Source: Axinella damicornis (Eukaryota > Porifera > Demospongiae > Axinellida > Axinellidae). From it: DNA of 64,000 nt. Both the position numbers and the translations under genes were made by a program. The notes beneath the pieces are model-generated. The model saw only the letters and a list, made by a program, of their open reading frames with translations, was not told the DNA's origin and ran no database searches. Below, piece after piece: positions 44,835 to 56,209 of the stretch; position 1 is the first letter of the stretch, and each line of letters begins with the position of its first letter. The DNA lies in assembly GCA_963931865.1 (NCBI GenBank), contig OZ007517.1, positions 4,353,707-4,417,706 of the forward strand. Direction: 5' to 3'.

Positions 44835-47413
44835 TTATTAGAACCAGTATTAATTTGTACTGATAACCAGGTAGCCTAAAATAGGTTTTCTTGGAACTCA
44901 TGTTGTTACATTTCCTAGTATCCTGCTTAGATTGGATTCCTGAAAATAGGTTGGTTACCCTGGGCTACATTAGTGGAAATTCCAGGAATTATACACTGGA
45001 GACTACTTTATCAATGTTATGCCCCCCCCCCCCCCCCCCCCCCCCAATTGGGCTGGGTTGGGCATATGGTGGGGATTTAAAGTTCAACCAGATAATCAGG
45101 CAGAGTTCAAAGTCTAATCCCGTCCATTTGCCCCGCCCCCACAGTTGGGCAACAATGGGAATTGCTCGTGAGTGAGATAGAACCGGTTGGGAGATGACAA
45201 AAAATCAATTTGTGTTGTGTCATATTATTTTCCTTGAGTTTGACTGACTCTCTCTATTGGAACGCCCATTCTTGTTAGTAATGCTCGTTCTTCATTGGAG
45301 ACCTGATCTATCACTTTATGTATTTGCTGGATCTCTGCTGATTGCAACTTCAACTTGCCAAGGAATGCATCACACATCCCATCAAAACCATATGTGTGTC
45401 TTGCTTGGGATGGTGTCATGCCAGAAGCTTTATAGCTAAATGGTATACCGTAAGCATTCTCGCTCATGATCTGATTGAGCAATACTCAAAAGCTTTTTGA
45501 CCACTGCCTTCTCAAGTGAACCTCCCATATCACACATTTACAGCCAGACTGCTTATGATTGCTCCGAACTTCCTGTAGTCTGTACCATCAGAAGTATAAT
45601 GGAGACCAGTGGCATCTGGAGAAGCAAACAGCAAGCATTTTGTGCTGTATACATCTTACCAGGAGATGCCACTCTGAAAGCTTGTGGAAGGCTACTGTTC
45701 AAGGATATAGTCTTCACAGTTTGCAAGAGACCCTCACACTTGCAACAGGGGCTTGCATGAACACTTGAGCAGTATGTACTTCGAGCCGCTACGTATTCAG
45801 AAGTGACAAACCCATTGTGAGAAACACGTAAACCATCACATTCCTTCTGGTCACTACAGTTACATAGTTGCATCTTTTTTGCTCACTTGCACTAGCTCTA
45901 ACTACGTATGCTGTCATGATCACTATCATGCACTGACACAATTGTACAATTTTGGTGCTGAAACTCACTTTGGTGGTGGAGATAAAAGCACTTTGCAGGC
46001 ATTCTATCTATCTATCTATGTATCTACACCCACATGTGTATAGATGATTGCAGTGTACGAGACAGTGAAAGGAAGGCATGTGTGGCTGATTACTAGTCCC
46101 ACTTGTAACTAAATCCCACACAAGCAGAGGGTGGTTGTGAGCCATAACTCCCGGTACTTGGAAATATCCCTCCCCGAGGTGATAGCTACAAACCAATGAA
46201 GTTGAAGACACAGTGCATCTTTTTGGTTGTCAAGAAGGGCTCTCATTGCTACTGCCCTGCTAGGAACATCTGCTGCTTTTCACTTCCGAGCGGAAAATGT
46301 TTCGCTGTCATCATTACAGTTGTCAGGAAGGGCTCTCATGACAACTTTCCACTGCCCTGCCAGTGCTTTTTCGCATCTTTTCTCAGCATTGTATGCCGTG
46401 TCGTGATTCTGTAATTAGCATGTATTATAGTAAACTAGGGGTGTGCACATAGGCGTATCTGGTATCAGTCAGTGGAAGGGGGTGACAGCCCCCTGTAGCC
46501 CCTCCCCTCTGGATCCGCCCCTGCTCGTTCCCAGACCGTTCCCACCGCAATAGTTGATCACTTGCAGTATGCAGGGAAGGCCTGGGAGATCTGGTCAATT
46601 GCAATGCCATCAGGCAAACAGATGGTAGACACACGTGGGGTGGTGCCCAACGAGGAACCTCAGTGACCTTTAATTCTTCTACTGTCCATTCAAAGACATG
46701 ATATCAGAGCATTCCCTAGGCCGATGATCAATATCGTTTGTTGTTCACAATGCCGTGGACGGAGACACGAAACAGGTACTACAACAGTTGTGCACTGCCC
46801 CCCATGAGCTTACCTGTTACTTACGCCTCAAGCAACAGCACGTTGACTTCTACTGACGATTAAGGCAGCTGCTGTTGATTGGAGGCAATGAAGTAGAAGC
46901 CTGGGCTCTTCAAACTCCTTTGGCTGCTCCGTTGTGCTGCATGGAGTGTGTGAACACTCTTGTTAGCGGGGTTATCATCTGAGCATGTGTACCGAGCAGA
47001 GATGCCTGTACAAACAAAAGCTTGGTGTTAACTGCTATGTACATATGCCACTTTATTTCCAGATCGCCTCCAGGGAGCGCGAGGGCTGCCAACTGGTCTG
47101 CAGTGCATGCTCTAGAGGGCTGAGGTCACTGCACTCTGCTCACTCCCACGTCTCTTACGAGAGTCACAAAACTAAAGTGAAGGTTAGCACTGGGCTGGGT
47201 AGACAAGTATCTCTATGTGTGTGTATGTGTTTTGTGTATGTAGGTGTGCCCTGTGATATTGTGGGAGTGGGGGAGGGGGAGGGAGGGGGGGGGGGGGGGA
47301 GAAGGGAAGGGGAACATGAGGGTTACCAACTGGTCTGCAGTATATGCTGTAGAGGACTGAGGTCACTGCACACTGTTCACTCCCACGCCTCTTACGAGAG
47401 TCACAGTGAAGGT

Positions 47414-48024
47414 TAGCCTCGAACCCAGGCGCGGAGGAGGGGGAAAAGAGCAACTGGTATCCACTGTTTGCGCATGCGCTTAATTATTACATAAAACCAC
47501 ATGGATTTATGCAGAAGACGTCGCTAAACTATCCAAGTGTAAACAATGACGTCTAAAACCACGAAACCACGAAGACATGATCGCAGCTTTGACTCTCTCA
47601 CGTTTGGAACTTGGTCTGTCATCAGTGCCAGGAGGGATGAGACTACAATGACTACGCTGTCATCTCGGGCAAGCTTCACATCAAACACGAACGGTATAAC
47701 ACAATGACTTACCAAAACCAGTGCGTAGACAGAGTCTCTTCGTATACACAGTTCAGAGATGCCCTCTGCTCGGGTTCGAGCGTCATCGCTGCACACCCAA
47801 GTCGCTGAAGGTACGAAACAGCCTTGTCTACATGTTGAATAAAGTTGCCATTATTGACAAAATACGATCGTGATACCGTTACGAACACGTATCTGACGTC
47901 AACAAGGCACGGGAATGACGCGGTCTTATCCAGGATTCCCGGAATGTCGGGAAATTAAGCGCATGCGCAAACAGTGGATACCAGGCGCTCTTTTCCCCCT
48001 CCTCCGCGCCTGGGTTCGAGGCTA
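47414..48024. mobile_element. Mutator-like MITE with 9-bp duplication and a visible empty site
   Basis: A 611-bp copy of the TAGCCTCGAACCCAGGCGCG family. AGTGAAGGT is repeated at 47405-47413 and 48025-48033. The paralogous Y block has the uninterrupted site CACAGTGAAGGCTAGCACT at 53160-53178, which shows both the ends and the duplication directly. Confidence 0.88.
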
Positions 48025-49093
48025 AGTGAAGGTTAGCACTGGGCTGTCCAATGTGCTGAACTGAGTAGCCACGTATCTCAATGTGTGTGCATCTATATAT
48101 GTGTGTGTATGTTCCATGTGATATTGTGGTGGTGGGAAGGTGAGGCAGAGGGGAGGGGGAGGGAGAGGGAAGGGGAGCGTAATGAGGAGGAGGGAAGGAG
48201 AAGAGATTGACCTGAGGAAGATCAGTACAGACTGATTGAAATGTTGTCAAAAAGTTCTCCTCTTGCCATGTGAAGTCCAACAATTTACAATCAAACTGGG
48301 ATGGACTGCATGTAAACAACTCTAGATTCCAATTGAGCAGTGGAGCTCCTGATAGTTGTAACTTCACACAGAACTGCACACAGCCATGCTTTCCCCTTTC
48401 GTGATTCTGACCACACCCACTCGTTAATGTGTACGCGATCAAGATGCTCGGGCGACGGTAACTCGCTCTAGCAGAAAATTCAGCCTTGAACACTGGAATT
48501 CAAGGCTCTGCAAGGTGAGACCACTGTTTTCTAGTCCCATTTATGCTTAAAACCCAAGAAATGGCCAACCCGGCTCCAACTAAGGGCTGTTCAAAGCTGA
48601 GCCCAGTCACGGCCATGCTGTTTGCACCCTTCGGGTGCACCCACCCACCTCCCCCTGCCCCGCCCTTTCTGCTGGCGCAGAGCCTATCTCCCAAGGACAT
48701 TGCCGGATGTGACATCATGAAGGTGAAAGTCTCATGACGGGTTTTGCAGTCATTGGTTGGTAAAGGGTTAACTTATTATGCTTACATGTAGGCTTCTCTA
48801 AACTGAGTGCACTGTGTGGTGTAGAAACTCACTGATCGCAGAGGCATCCATGATACTTGACTGAGGTAGCAGTAAAGGCCCGAGACCTTGGCTCATGCGG
48901 CCGCCACAGATATATATGACCCGTTATTTCCCACAAATACTGTAAGCTGATAAGTATTCCATAGGACCCATCTCCAACCCAATGTATACAGACACCTAAG
49001 GTGGGCATGCATAGAAAGTGAGCCAGGATGGGGGGCCTCGTTAAATCCAGACCAGACCGGATCGGACCGGACCAAAAGTGAAGTAGCAGTCTA

Positions 49094-49609
49094 GAGTAAG
49101 CCGTTGATTATCGGACGACATGTATAATCGGACGCGTTAAGCACCGAGCGCATATATTACCGGAAGTAATATATGCGCTGCTTGGTTCTGGAACTGCAGC
49201 CAGCCAAAGCTCATTTTTGGACCAAGGTATGATCGGACAAAATTGATGTATTATCGGATGACACTCCCCGCTTCTTCTCTGAAGGAACTTTCTCCGAGAT
49301 TTTTACATTTTCGGGAAGCCTCATGGTCCCTCTGCTGCAGGCTCACGTCTTGTCACCGTGGCTGATTCGAGCACTAGGGAATAGCACCGAATGTCGACCA
49401 GTGTCTCCACGATGCAACGTAAAAACACAGGACTTGCACCGTTGTGTTGCTGAGGACCAGCACATTCTACTGATATCTGAATTGCAGCGCTAGAGTGTAC
49501 CTGTGAGTGTCTACGCCAAAATACGGCGAAATTTAACTCCCCGATACAGACCTAGAGACACTGGTCGACATTTGGTTGATTATGTCATCCGATAATCAAT
49601 GGCTTACTC
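49094..49609. mobile_element. MITE with TA target duplication (Tc1/mariner-like)
   Basis: The ends are GAGTAAGCCGTTGATTATCG and CGATAATCAATGGCTTACTC (about 28-bp inverted repeat, two mismatches). TA stands on each side (49092-49093, 49610-49611). The other X blocks read GCAGTCTATATATGG without the insert (for example 2083-2097 and 28864-28878), giving an exact empty site. No transposase frame in the 516 bp. Confidence 0.87.
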
Positions 49610-50267
49610 TATATATGGCTATTTAGAAACCAATTTTTGCATAAAAAAACAACTTAGATTTAGCACAGGTAGCAAAGACACAGATTTTTATGCAACTTCA
49701 AAGAAACTAACGGGCAGCTGCTGGTAGTATCAGCAAAAGTAGTGTGTGTATCGCTCCTCCAGAGACTGAACATGACCTCTGTGGGTGCAGAAGGTTTAAA
49801 GGTTTCATGTTGTGTGCTCACCCAATGGCATTGCCAGCTAGGTTTCTATGTAAATAGCCATGGACTGCTGCAGTATGCATCTTTAAATTTGATGCTGAGA
49901 TTGGGGAAGCTTTCCGTCGCTGGTCTGGCTTTCCATTACAAATGCATCTCCTGAATACCTAAACGCAGCTACGGAAGGCCTAAATAAAGCTCTGGATGAT
50001 CCGTAAGTGATGCTGCACCGTTTTTGGAAACTTAGGTATGTACGTACATGCAAAGCCTTGCATAATTCTTTGGAAGAAGCCTTCTGTGTCTCGGAAGATG
50101 TCTTTCGGTTTTTGGAAGAAGCCTTCTGGTTTGCGGCGAAGCTGTGCAGCAAATGCATATCGGAAAATCGTTCCAAATCTCGGCATCAACTTTTACCGTC
50201 TACCCATGCAGCAACTGCGTGCTCCTTGTAGGAGTATGGATGTGAATATTTGTGTGTAATGTTGCAG

Positions 50268-50662
50268 GAGTTGGATCTGAGGCTTAACCCCGTCACGAAG
50301 AATGAGCCTGACTACCGGCTGTTTGTGGTGCAAATGTTGGTCAACCTCAGAAGGCTTGGTAAGCATGTCTACATACTTGAGCTGCTAAGTGTACCATTCT
50401 GCATGACAACGGAAATAGCCTTGTTTGCATGTACATGTATGCTGTGTATGCTAGTAGAACCAGCATTTATGTTAATAGAACCAGTATTAATTTATACTGA
50501 TAGCCAGGTAGCCCAAAATAGTCTTTCTTGGAGCTCATGTTGTTAGTATCCTGCTTAATTAGATTGGATTCCTGAAAATGGTAGTATAGGGTGGTTATAA
50601 CCCTTGGCCACATTAGTGGAAATTCCAGGAATTATACACTGGAGACTACTTTATCAATGCTA

Positions 50663-50696
<34 letters not shown>

Positions 50697-52915
50697 TGGG
50701 CTGGGTTGTGCATATGGTGGGGATTTAGAGTTCAACCAGATAATCAGGCAGAGTTCAAAGTCTAATCCCGTCCATTTGCCCCGCCCCCACAGTTGGGCAA
50801 CAATGGGAATTGTTCGTGAGTAAGGTAGAACCGGTTGGGAGATCACAAAAAATCAATTTGTGTTGTGTCATGTTATTTTCCTTGAGTTTGACTGACTCTC
50901 TCTATTGGAGCGCCCATTCTTGTTAGTAATGCTCGTTCTTCATTGGAGACCTGATTATCACTTCTTGTATTTGCTGGATCTCTGTTGATTGCAACTTCAG
51001 CTTGCCAAGGAATGCATCACACATCCCATCACAACCATATGTGTGTCTTGCTTGGGATGGTGTCATGCCAGAAGCTTTATAGCTAAATGGCATACCGTAA
51101 GCATTCTCGCTCACGATCTGATTGAGCAATACTCAGTTGACCACTGCCTTCTCAAGTGAACCTCCCATTGCACACGTTTACAGCCAGACTGCTTATGATT
51201 GCTCCGAACTTCCTGTAGTCTGTACCATCAGAAGTATAATGGAGACCAGTGGCATCTGGAAAAGCAAACAGCAAGCATTTTGTGCTGTATACATCTTACC
51301 AGGAGATGCCACTCTGAAAGCTTGTGGAAGGCTACTGTTCAAGGATATAGTCTTCACAGTTTGCAAGAGACCCTCACACTTGCAACAGGGGCTTGCATGA
51401 ACACTTGAGCAGTATGTACTTCGAGCCGCTATGTATTCAGAAGTGACAAACCCATTGTGAGAAACACGTAAACCATCACATTCCTACTGGTCACTACAGT
51501 TACATAGTTGCATCTTTTTTGCTCACTTGCACTAGCTCTAACTACGTATGCTGTCATGATCACTACGTATCATGCACTGACACAGTTATACAATTTTGGT
51601 GCTGAAACTCACCTTGGTGGTGGAGATAAAAGCACTTTGCAGGCATTTTCTGGAATCTATCTATCTATCTATCTATCTATCTATATATATATATCTACAC
51701 CCACATGCGTATAGATGATCGCAGTGTACGAGACAGTGAAAGAAAGGCCGCACTTATTCAATTTGACACTGACCAGGTTAGTACATGTGTGGCTGATTAC
51801 TAGTAATATTATCCCACTTGTAACTAAATCCCACGCAAGTAGAAGGTGGTTATGGGCATAACTCCCGGTACTTGGAAATATTCCTCCCCCAGGTGATAGC
51901 TACAAACCAATGTTGAAGACACAGTGCATCTTTTTGGTTGTCAAGAAGGGCTCTCATAGGGCTCTCATTGCAACTGCCCTGCTAGGAACATCTGCTGCTT
52001 TTCACTTCCGAGCGGAAAATGTTTTGCTGTCATCATTACAGTTGTCAGTAAGGGCTCTCATGGCAACTTTCCACTGCTCTGCTAGTGCTTTTTGCTTCTG
52101 TGTCGCGTCTTTTCTCAGCATCATATATGCCGTGTCGTGATTCTGTAGTTAGCATGTATTATAGTAAACTAGGGGTGTGCACATAGGCGTATCTGGTATC
52201 AGTCAGTGAAAGGGGGTGGGCTACAGCCCCCTGTAGCTCCTCCCCTCTGGATCCGCCCCTGCTCGTTCCCAGACCGTTCCCACCGCAATAGTTGATCACT
52301 TGCAGTATGCAGGGAAGGCCTGGGAGATCTGGTCAATTGCAATGCCATCAGGCAACAGATGGTAGACACACGTGGGGTGGTGCCCAACGAGGAACCTCAG
52401 TGACCTTTAATTCTTCTACTGTCCATTTAAAGACATGATATCAGAGCATTCCCTAGGCCGATGATCAATATCGTTTGTTGTTCACAATGCCGTGGACGGA
52501 GACACGAAACAGGTACTACAACAGTTGTGCACTGCCCCCCCATGAGACTACCTGTTACTTACGCCTCAAGCAACAGCATGTTGCCTGCTACTGACGATTA
52601 AGGCAGCTGCTGTTGATTGGAGGCAATGAAGTAGAAGCCTGCATGGGCTCTTCAAACTCCTTTGGCTGCTCCGTTGTGCTACATGGAGTGCGTGAACACT
52701 CTTGTTAGCGGGGTTATCATCTGAGCATGTGTACTGAGCAGAGATGCCAAAAACTTGGTGTTAACTGCTACGTACATATGCCACTTTATTTCCAGATCGC
52801 CTCCAGGGAGCGCGAGGGCTGCCAACTGGTCTGCAGTGCATGCTCTAGAGGGCTGAGGTCACTGCACTCTGCTCACTCCCACGTCTCTTACAAGGGTCAC
52901 AAAACTAAAGTGAAG
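50268..52915 (+). pseudogene. CEP72/LRRC36-like gene, copy 4 (last LRR exon plus two following exons)
   Basis: Only exons 50268-50358 (ELDLRLNPVTKNEPDYRLF..), 51715-51776 (DDRSVRDSERKAAL..) and 52796-52915 (IASREREGCQLVCSACSRG..) are present. Their phases agree and none has a stop. Duplicated flank begins near 48770, at the point equivalent to about 1717 in copy 1, so the first exon and the first LRR exons were never included. A TA-flanked MITE (49094-49609) sits in the intron before the first retained exon. Downstream at 53718 come the 5' exons of the TUT-like gene. A 5'-truncated copy; it could be expressed only if spliced to an exon elsewhere. Confidence 0.72.
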
Positions 52916-53162
52916 GTTAGCACTGGGCTGGGTAGACAAGTATCTCTATGTGTGTGTATGTGTTTTGTGTATGTAGGTGTGCCCTGTGATATTGTGGGAG
53001 TGGGGGAGGGGGAGGGGGAGGGGGAGAAGGGGGGGGGGGGGGGGGGGGGGGGAGCATAGGGAGAAGGGGAATGTGAGGGTTGCCAACTGGTCTGCAGTAT
53101 ATGCTGTAGAGGACTGAGGTCACTGCACACTGTTCACTCTCACGCCTCTTACGAGAGTCACA

Positions 53163-53262
53163 GTGAAGGCTAGCACTGGGCTGTCCAATGTGCTGAACTG
53201 AGTAGCCATGTATTGAAGGCTAGCACTGGGCTGTCCAATGTGCTGAACTGAGTAGCCATGTA
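53163..53262. repeat. Tandem duplication, 50-bp unit
   Basis: GTGAAGGCTAGCACTGGGCT..GAGTAGCCATGTAT is present twice in a row. The related block at 48024-48080 has a single copy. Confidence 0.75.
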
Positions 53263-53717
53263 TCTCAATGTGTGTGCATATATTTATGTGTGTGTTTGCG
53301 TATGTTCCATGTGATATCGTGGTGGTGGGAAGGTGAGGCAGAGGGGAGGGGGAGGGAGAGGGAAGGGGAGCGTAATGAGGAGGAGGGAAGAAGAGATTGA
53401 CCTGAGGAAGATCAGTACAGACTGATTGAAATGTTGTCAAAAAATTCTCCTCTTGCCATGTGAAGTCCAACAATTTACAATCATCAAGATGTCCTAATCA
53501 CGCATGTGCATGGTGGGCTTCTGGGATGGACTGCATGTAAGCAACTCTAGATTCAGTGGAGCTCCTGATAGTTGTAACCATGGCTATATTGTTGCGTGTA
53601 CTACCTAATTTGATCATCTGCCTCTACAGCACGTGTCTTGTCAAAATACCTTCAGATTGTTTGCTGGAGGTAGTCCATTTGCCAGCTTGTGACTTGGAAT
53701 CTATTGAATCCTTGTAG

Positions 53718-54586
53718 GAGAAGTGGCTGGACTTGCTCCTTCCAAACCTACCCCCTCCACCACTGGCACCGCACCATCTTCAGGCCCTGGACCTCTTTGT
53801 CGAACGTTCGTTCAGGGAGCAGTCTGCCTCCGTGCAGGGACAGGCGGAGGCCCGCACAGGGATTGCCACTGAGCTTCAGGGTCTAGTGCAGCGGACATTC
53901 CCAGGTCTGTACTGCGATGTGTAGTATATATACCTGCAACCTTTTTGCTTCAGAACAGCAAATGGAATTGTAATTATGTGAATGGACCTTGTCCCCCCGG
54001 ATTGAGCAGTATAAAATAATATTGCGCTTGAATTCCTATTCCATAGATACAGTGTACAATGCTATACAAGACGTATACATGCTGAAGTAACTAACAGCTG
54101 GTGTTTGCCTCCATGGGTTCAATCACTTAATTTATTACCTTCTTACCTGATGTTTAATTAACACTTTGGTGTGGTAGCCGAGTCTGAAATGCCGGTGAGC
54201 TGCATGGCCACATACGTACATTAGTGCTCAGTACAGGGATATTTGGTATATATGTACATATGTATGCCAATTTTTCACCCAAGTGGACTGCCGATACAAA
54301 GACACTTCTCTTATTGTGACATGTATCCACTGAAATTCTCATGCTTGAAAATTGCCTATAATGAGGTGACTGCCGCATGCGTAGTTCCATGCAGCTTTAG
54401 ACCTCCTCTCTTCCAAAGAAACTCAGCTGGATTCAGGCCCTTGACCATTAGCTAGTTAGTGAGCCTGCTCTCTGTTTCTTCCCAGATGTGACAGTGGAGC
54501 TGTTTGGCTCGAGTGTGTCTGGTTTTGCCCTAGTGAGCAGCAATGTCAACCTCAACCTCAGCATCCCCAGAGCTCAGGAAAAACAG
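53718..54586 (+). CDS. TUT4/7-like N-terminal pseudo-nucleotidyltransferase, 5' exons
   Basis: Exon 53718-53904 encodes EKWLDLLLPNLPPPPLAPHH.. and ends in phase 1. Exon 54486-54586 completes the codon and gives DVTVELFGSSVSGFALVSSN followed by VNLNLSIPRAQEKQ, ending in phase 0. LFGSSxxGFAL is the nucleotidyltransferase GS motif. The carboxylates expected two residues apart downstream (GSS..SDxNxD in the family) are Asn here (SSNVNLN), as fits the catalytically dead N-terminal domain of TUT4/TUT7. No continuation is found in the next 4 kb; the matching next exon, same phase and same position in the family, is at 8277. Either a 3'-truncated duplicate or one half of a displaced gene. Confidence 0.72.
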
Positions 54587-55239
54587 GTGGGTGGAGCTTG
54601 TTTATATGCACAAATTTTTCTCTGAGAGATGAAGTGATTTAGTAATGGGCTACCTCTTGAAAGAGCAAAGCAGCAAGGGGGGGATGCCCTTACCCGTCGT
54701 CACTCCCATTCATTCATAAATGTAGGGATCATGTGGGACTGAGGATGTGTAGCTAGTGGACCCTCCTACCTTACATGCAAAGTCACTCCGCGAGTATTGT
54801 CGTAGTTCTCACTGGCAGTTCCCACTGGCTCGTACCCGGGCCATTCCCAGTCCAGCTGTTGTCTGTCAGTGATCGTGTACAGGATTTAGTAGCAGAGTGG
54901 AAGATCTGGTATAGTCTGTCACGTACAGGACTACAGGTAGACAATTGGAGGAGTGGCACACTCGTACAAGTATCTTTGCTTGCTTCGCTTATCCAGCTAC
55001 TGCCCCTCATCTGCCTATGTGGGCAATCTGACACTGGCCACAGGTGGGTATATAGCTGTCTGTGCAGATATCTGACAGACTATCATCTTCATTCTGGCTA
55101 ACACAGCTTGATCACGGATGACACTTAAATATGTTGCGGAATTCTCACCTCCCTCACTGCATCTGTGTGAGTCTGGTGTAGCTCCTTCCTCCGACGTACC
55201 TAGTCTTGCATGTCACTCACACACAGTACCCACACACAC

Positions 55240-55830
55240 TTAACAAGTGAGTCTTTAAAAGACTTGATGTGTCTCGGCACGACTTGGTATCAGCTAGAAT
55301 CATGCAGAGGACATAATATTATGGCAGCTGTTTAACCCTTATTATGACTGCAAAACCTGTTAGCTATGAGACTTTCAGCTTAAGTGAGCGTCAATATCCT
55401 TGGAGATTCTGTGTGAACAAGGGGTGGAATGTTCACCCAAAGGGTGAAAGCAGTATGGTCATGTCTGGGCTTGATGTTTAGTCAACACCTTGGCCAATTC
55501 TTTCAGCACTTATCTAGCTAGAGCTGGTATGCACTTGGGATGGCTGAGTGCAGCATACTGGATGGGTGAGTATTCATTGTCCTGAATTAAGTATCAGAGC
55601 TACAGCAGCAGTCTTGGTAAGAGGATTCATGAGCAGCCATGCAAAACCATAATCATTTTTGAAGATATACGTACTTGCAGGCTATAAATATGTTTGACAC
55701 CCTATTAAGGGTGTAGAGCATGCATGCAGCACTTGCGCGGGCACATTGCGAAAAGCGACGTACGTACCATGTGCGTACGTACCTACGCATCCAGCACTGT
55801 GTCTCGGCACTTTGGTGCCGAGACAAATAT
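55240..55830. repeat. Dispersed repeat, second of an inverted pair
   Basis: GTCTCGGCACGACTTGGTATC, TGTCTGGGCTTGATGTTTAG, CTTTCAGCACTTATCTAGCTAGA and GTCTCGGCACTTTGGTGCCGAGAC occur in the reverse order and strand of 14785-15445. The arms ending in GTCTCGGCA may be the element ends. No coding sequence is evident. Confidence 0.65.
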
Positions 55831-56209
55831 ATTGGTTCTGAAGATTGTCAACAGAAGTTGCAAGTGATGTGTGGCCTCCATATTTCACAGAATGGATCGG
55901 ACCGGACCGGACCGGACCCAGACCCTAATCTGCGGAACCGGACCGGACCGGATTTGTGCGAGTTACGTTGACAGTGTACTAGCTAAAAACAGAAGCCCGA
56001 GTGAGCTCCCTCACAGCGCGAGTCGCCGTGTACCAACCCAAAACAGAAAAGGTGATCTGAATTCACTTTCTTTTAGGACTGCTACTAGGGTACAGGTAAA
56101 AAATGGTTTGTAAATTACAAGGCTAACTGCATCTTTGCAGACTTGCTGTTGGACTCTGGCTTGTCACAGGTTCGTGAAACCAGTCTCTAAAGTGTTGCGC
56201 ATTGTCATA

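Larger units (their letters stand above)
34555..47182 (+). pseudogene. CEP72/LRRC36-like gene, copy 3 (broken)
   Basis: Matching exons are 34555-34682 (first exon), 43685-43810, 43938-43975, 44012-44102, 46044 to about 46074 and 47063-47182. Several lesions separate it from copy 2. The first exon carries a GATC duplication near 34600 (GAGATCGATCGAGAG against GAGATCGAGAG), which shifts the frame. Exon 43685-43810 lacks one codon (ATCACAAAC against ATCACCACAAAC). The YYNNLSSL exon is absent because about 1.75 kb corresponding to 27780-29530 is deleted at 43999. The SERKA exon is cut off after GTGAAAGGAAG and runs into intron-like DNA. A 1.35-kb insertion lies upstream of the LRR exons and a CACTCCTGG-family element follows them. 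Clear pseudogene of the CEP72/LRRC36 family. Confidence 0.75.
41408..47413. repeat. Blocks X and Y, third occurrence (with deletion and three insertions)
   Basis: X 41408-44218 and Y 44835-47413. Relative to the second occurrence it has lost about 1.75 kb at 43999 and gained 42241-43597, 44219-44834 and 47414-48024. Confidence 0.82.
48770..53170. repeat. Blocks X (3' part) and Y, fourth occurrence
   Basis: Enters at TTAACTTATTATGCTT (equivalent to about 1717), continues through the last LRR exon and block Y, and leaves the homology near 53170. The 92-codon plus-strand frame at 51122-51400 is identical in translation to that at 30398-30676, so copies 2 and 4 are the closest pair. Confidence 0.82.
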
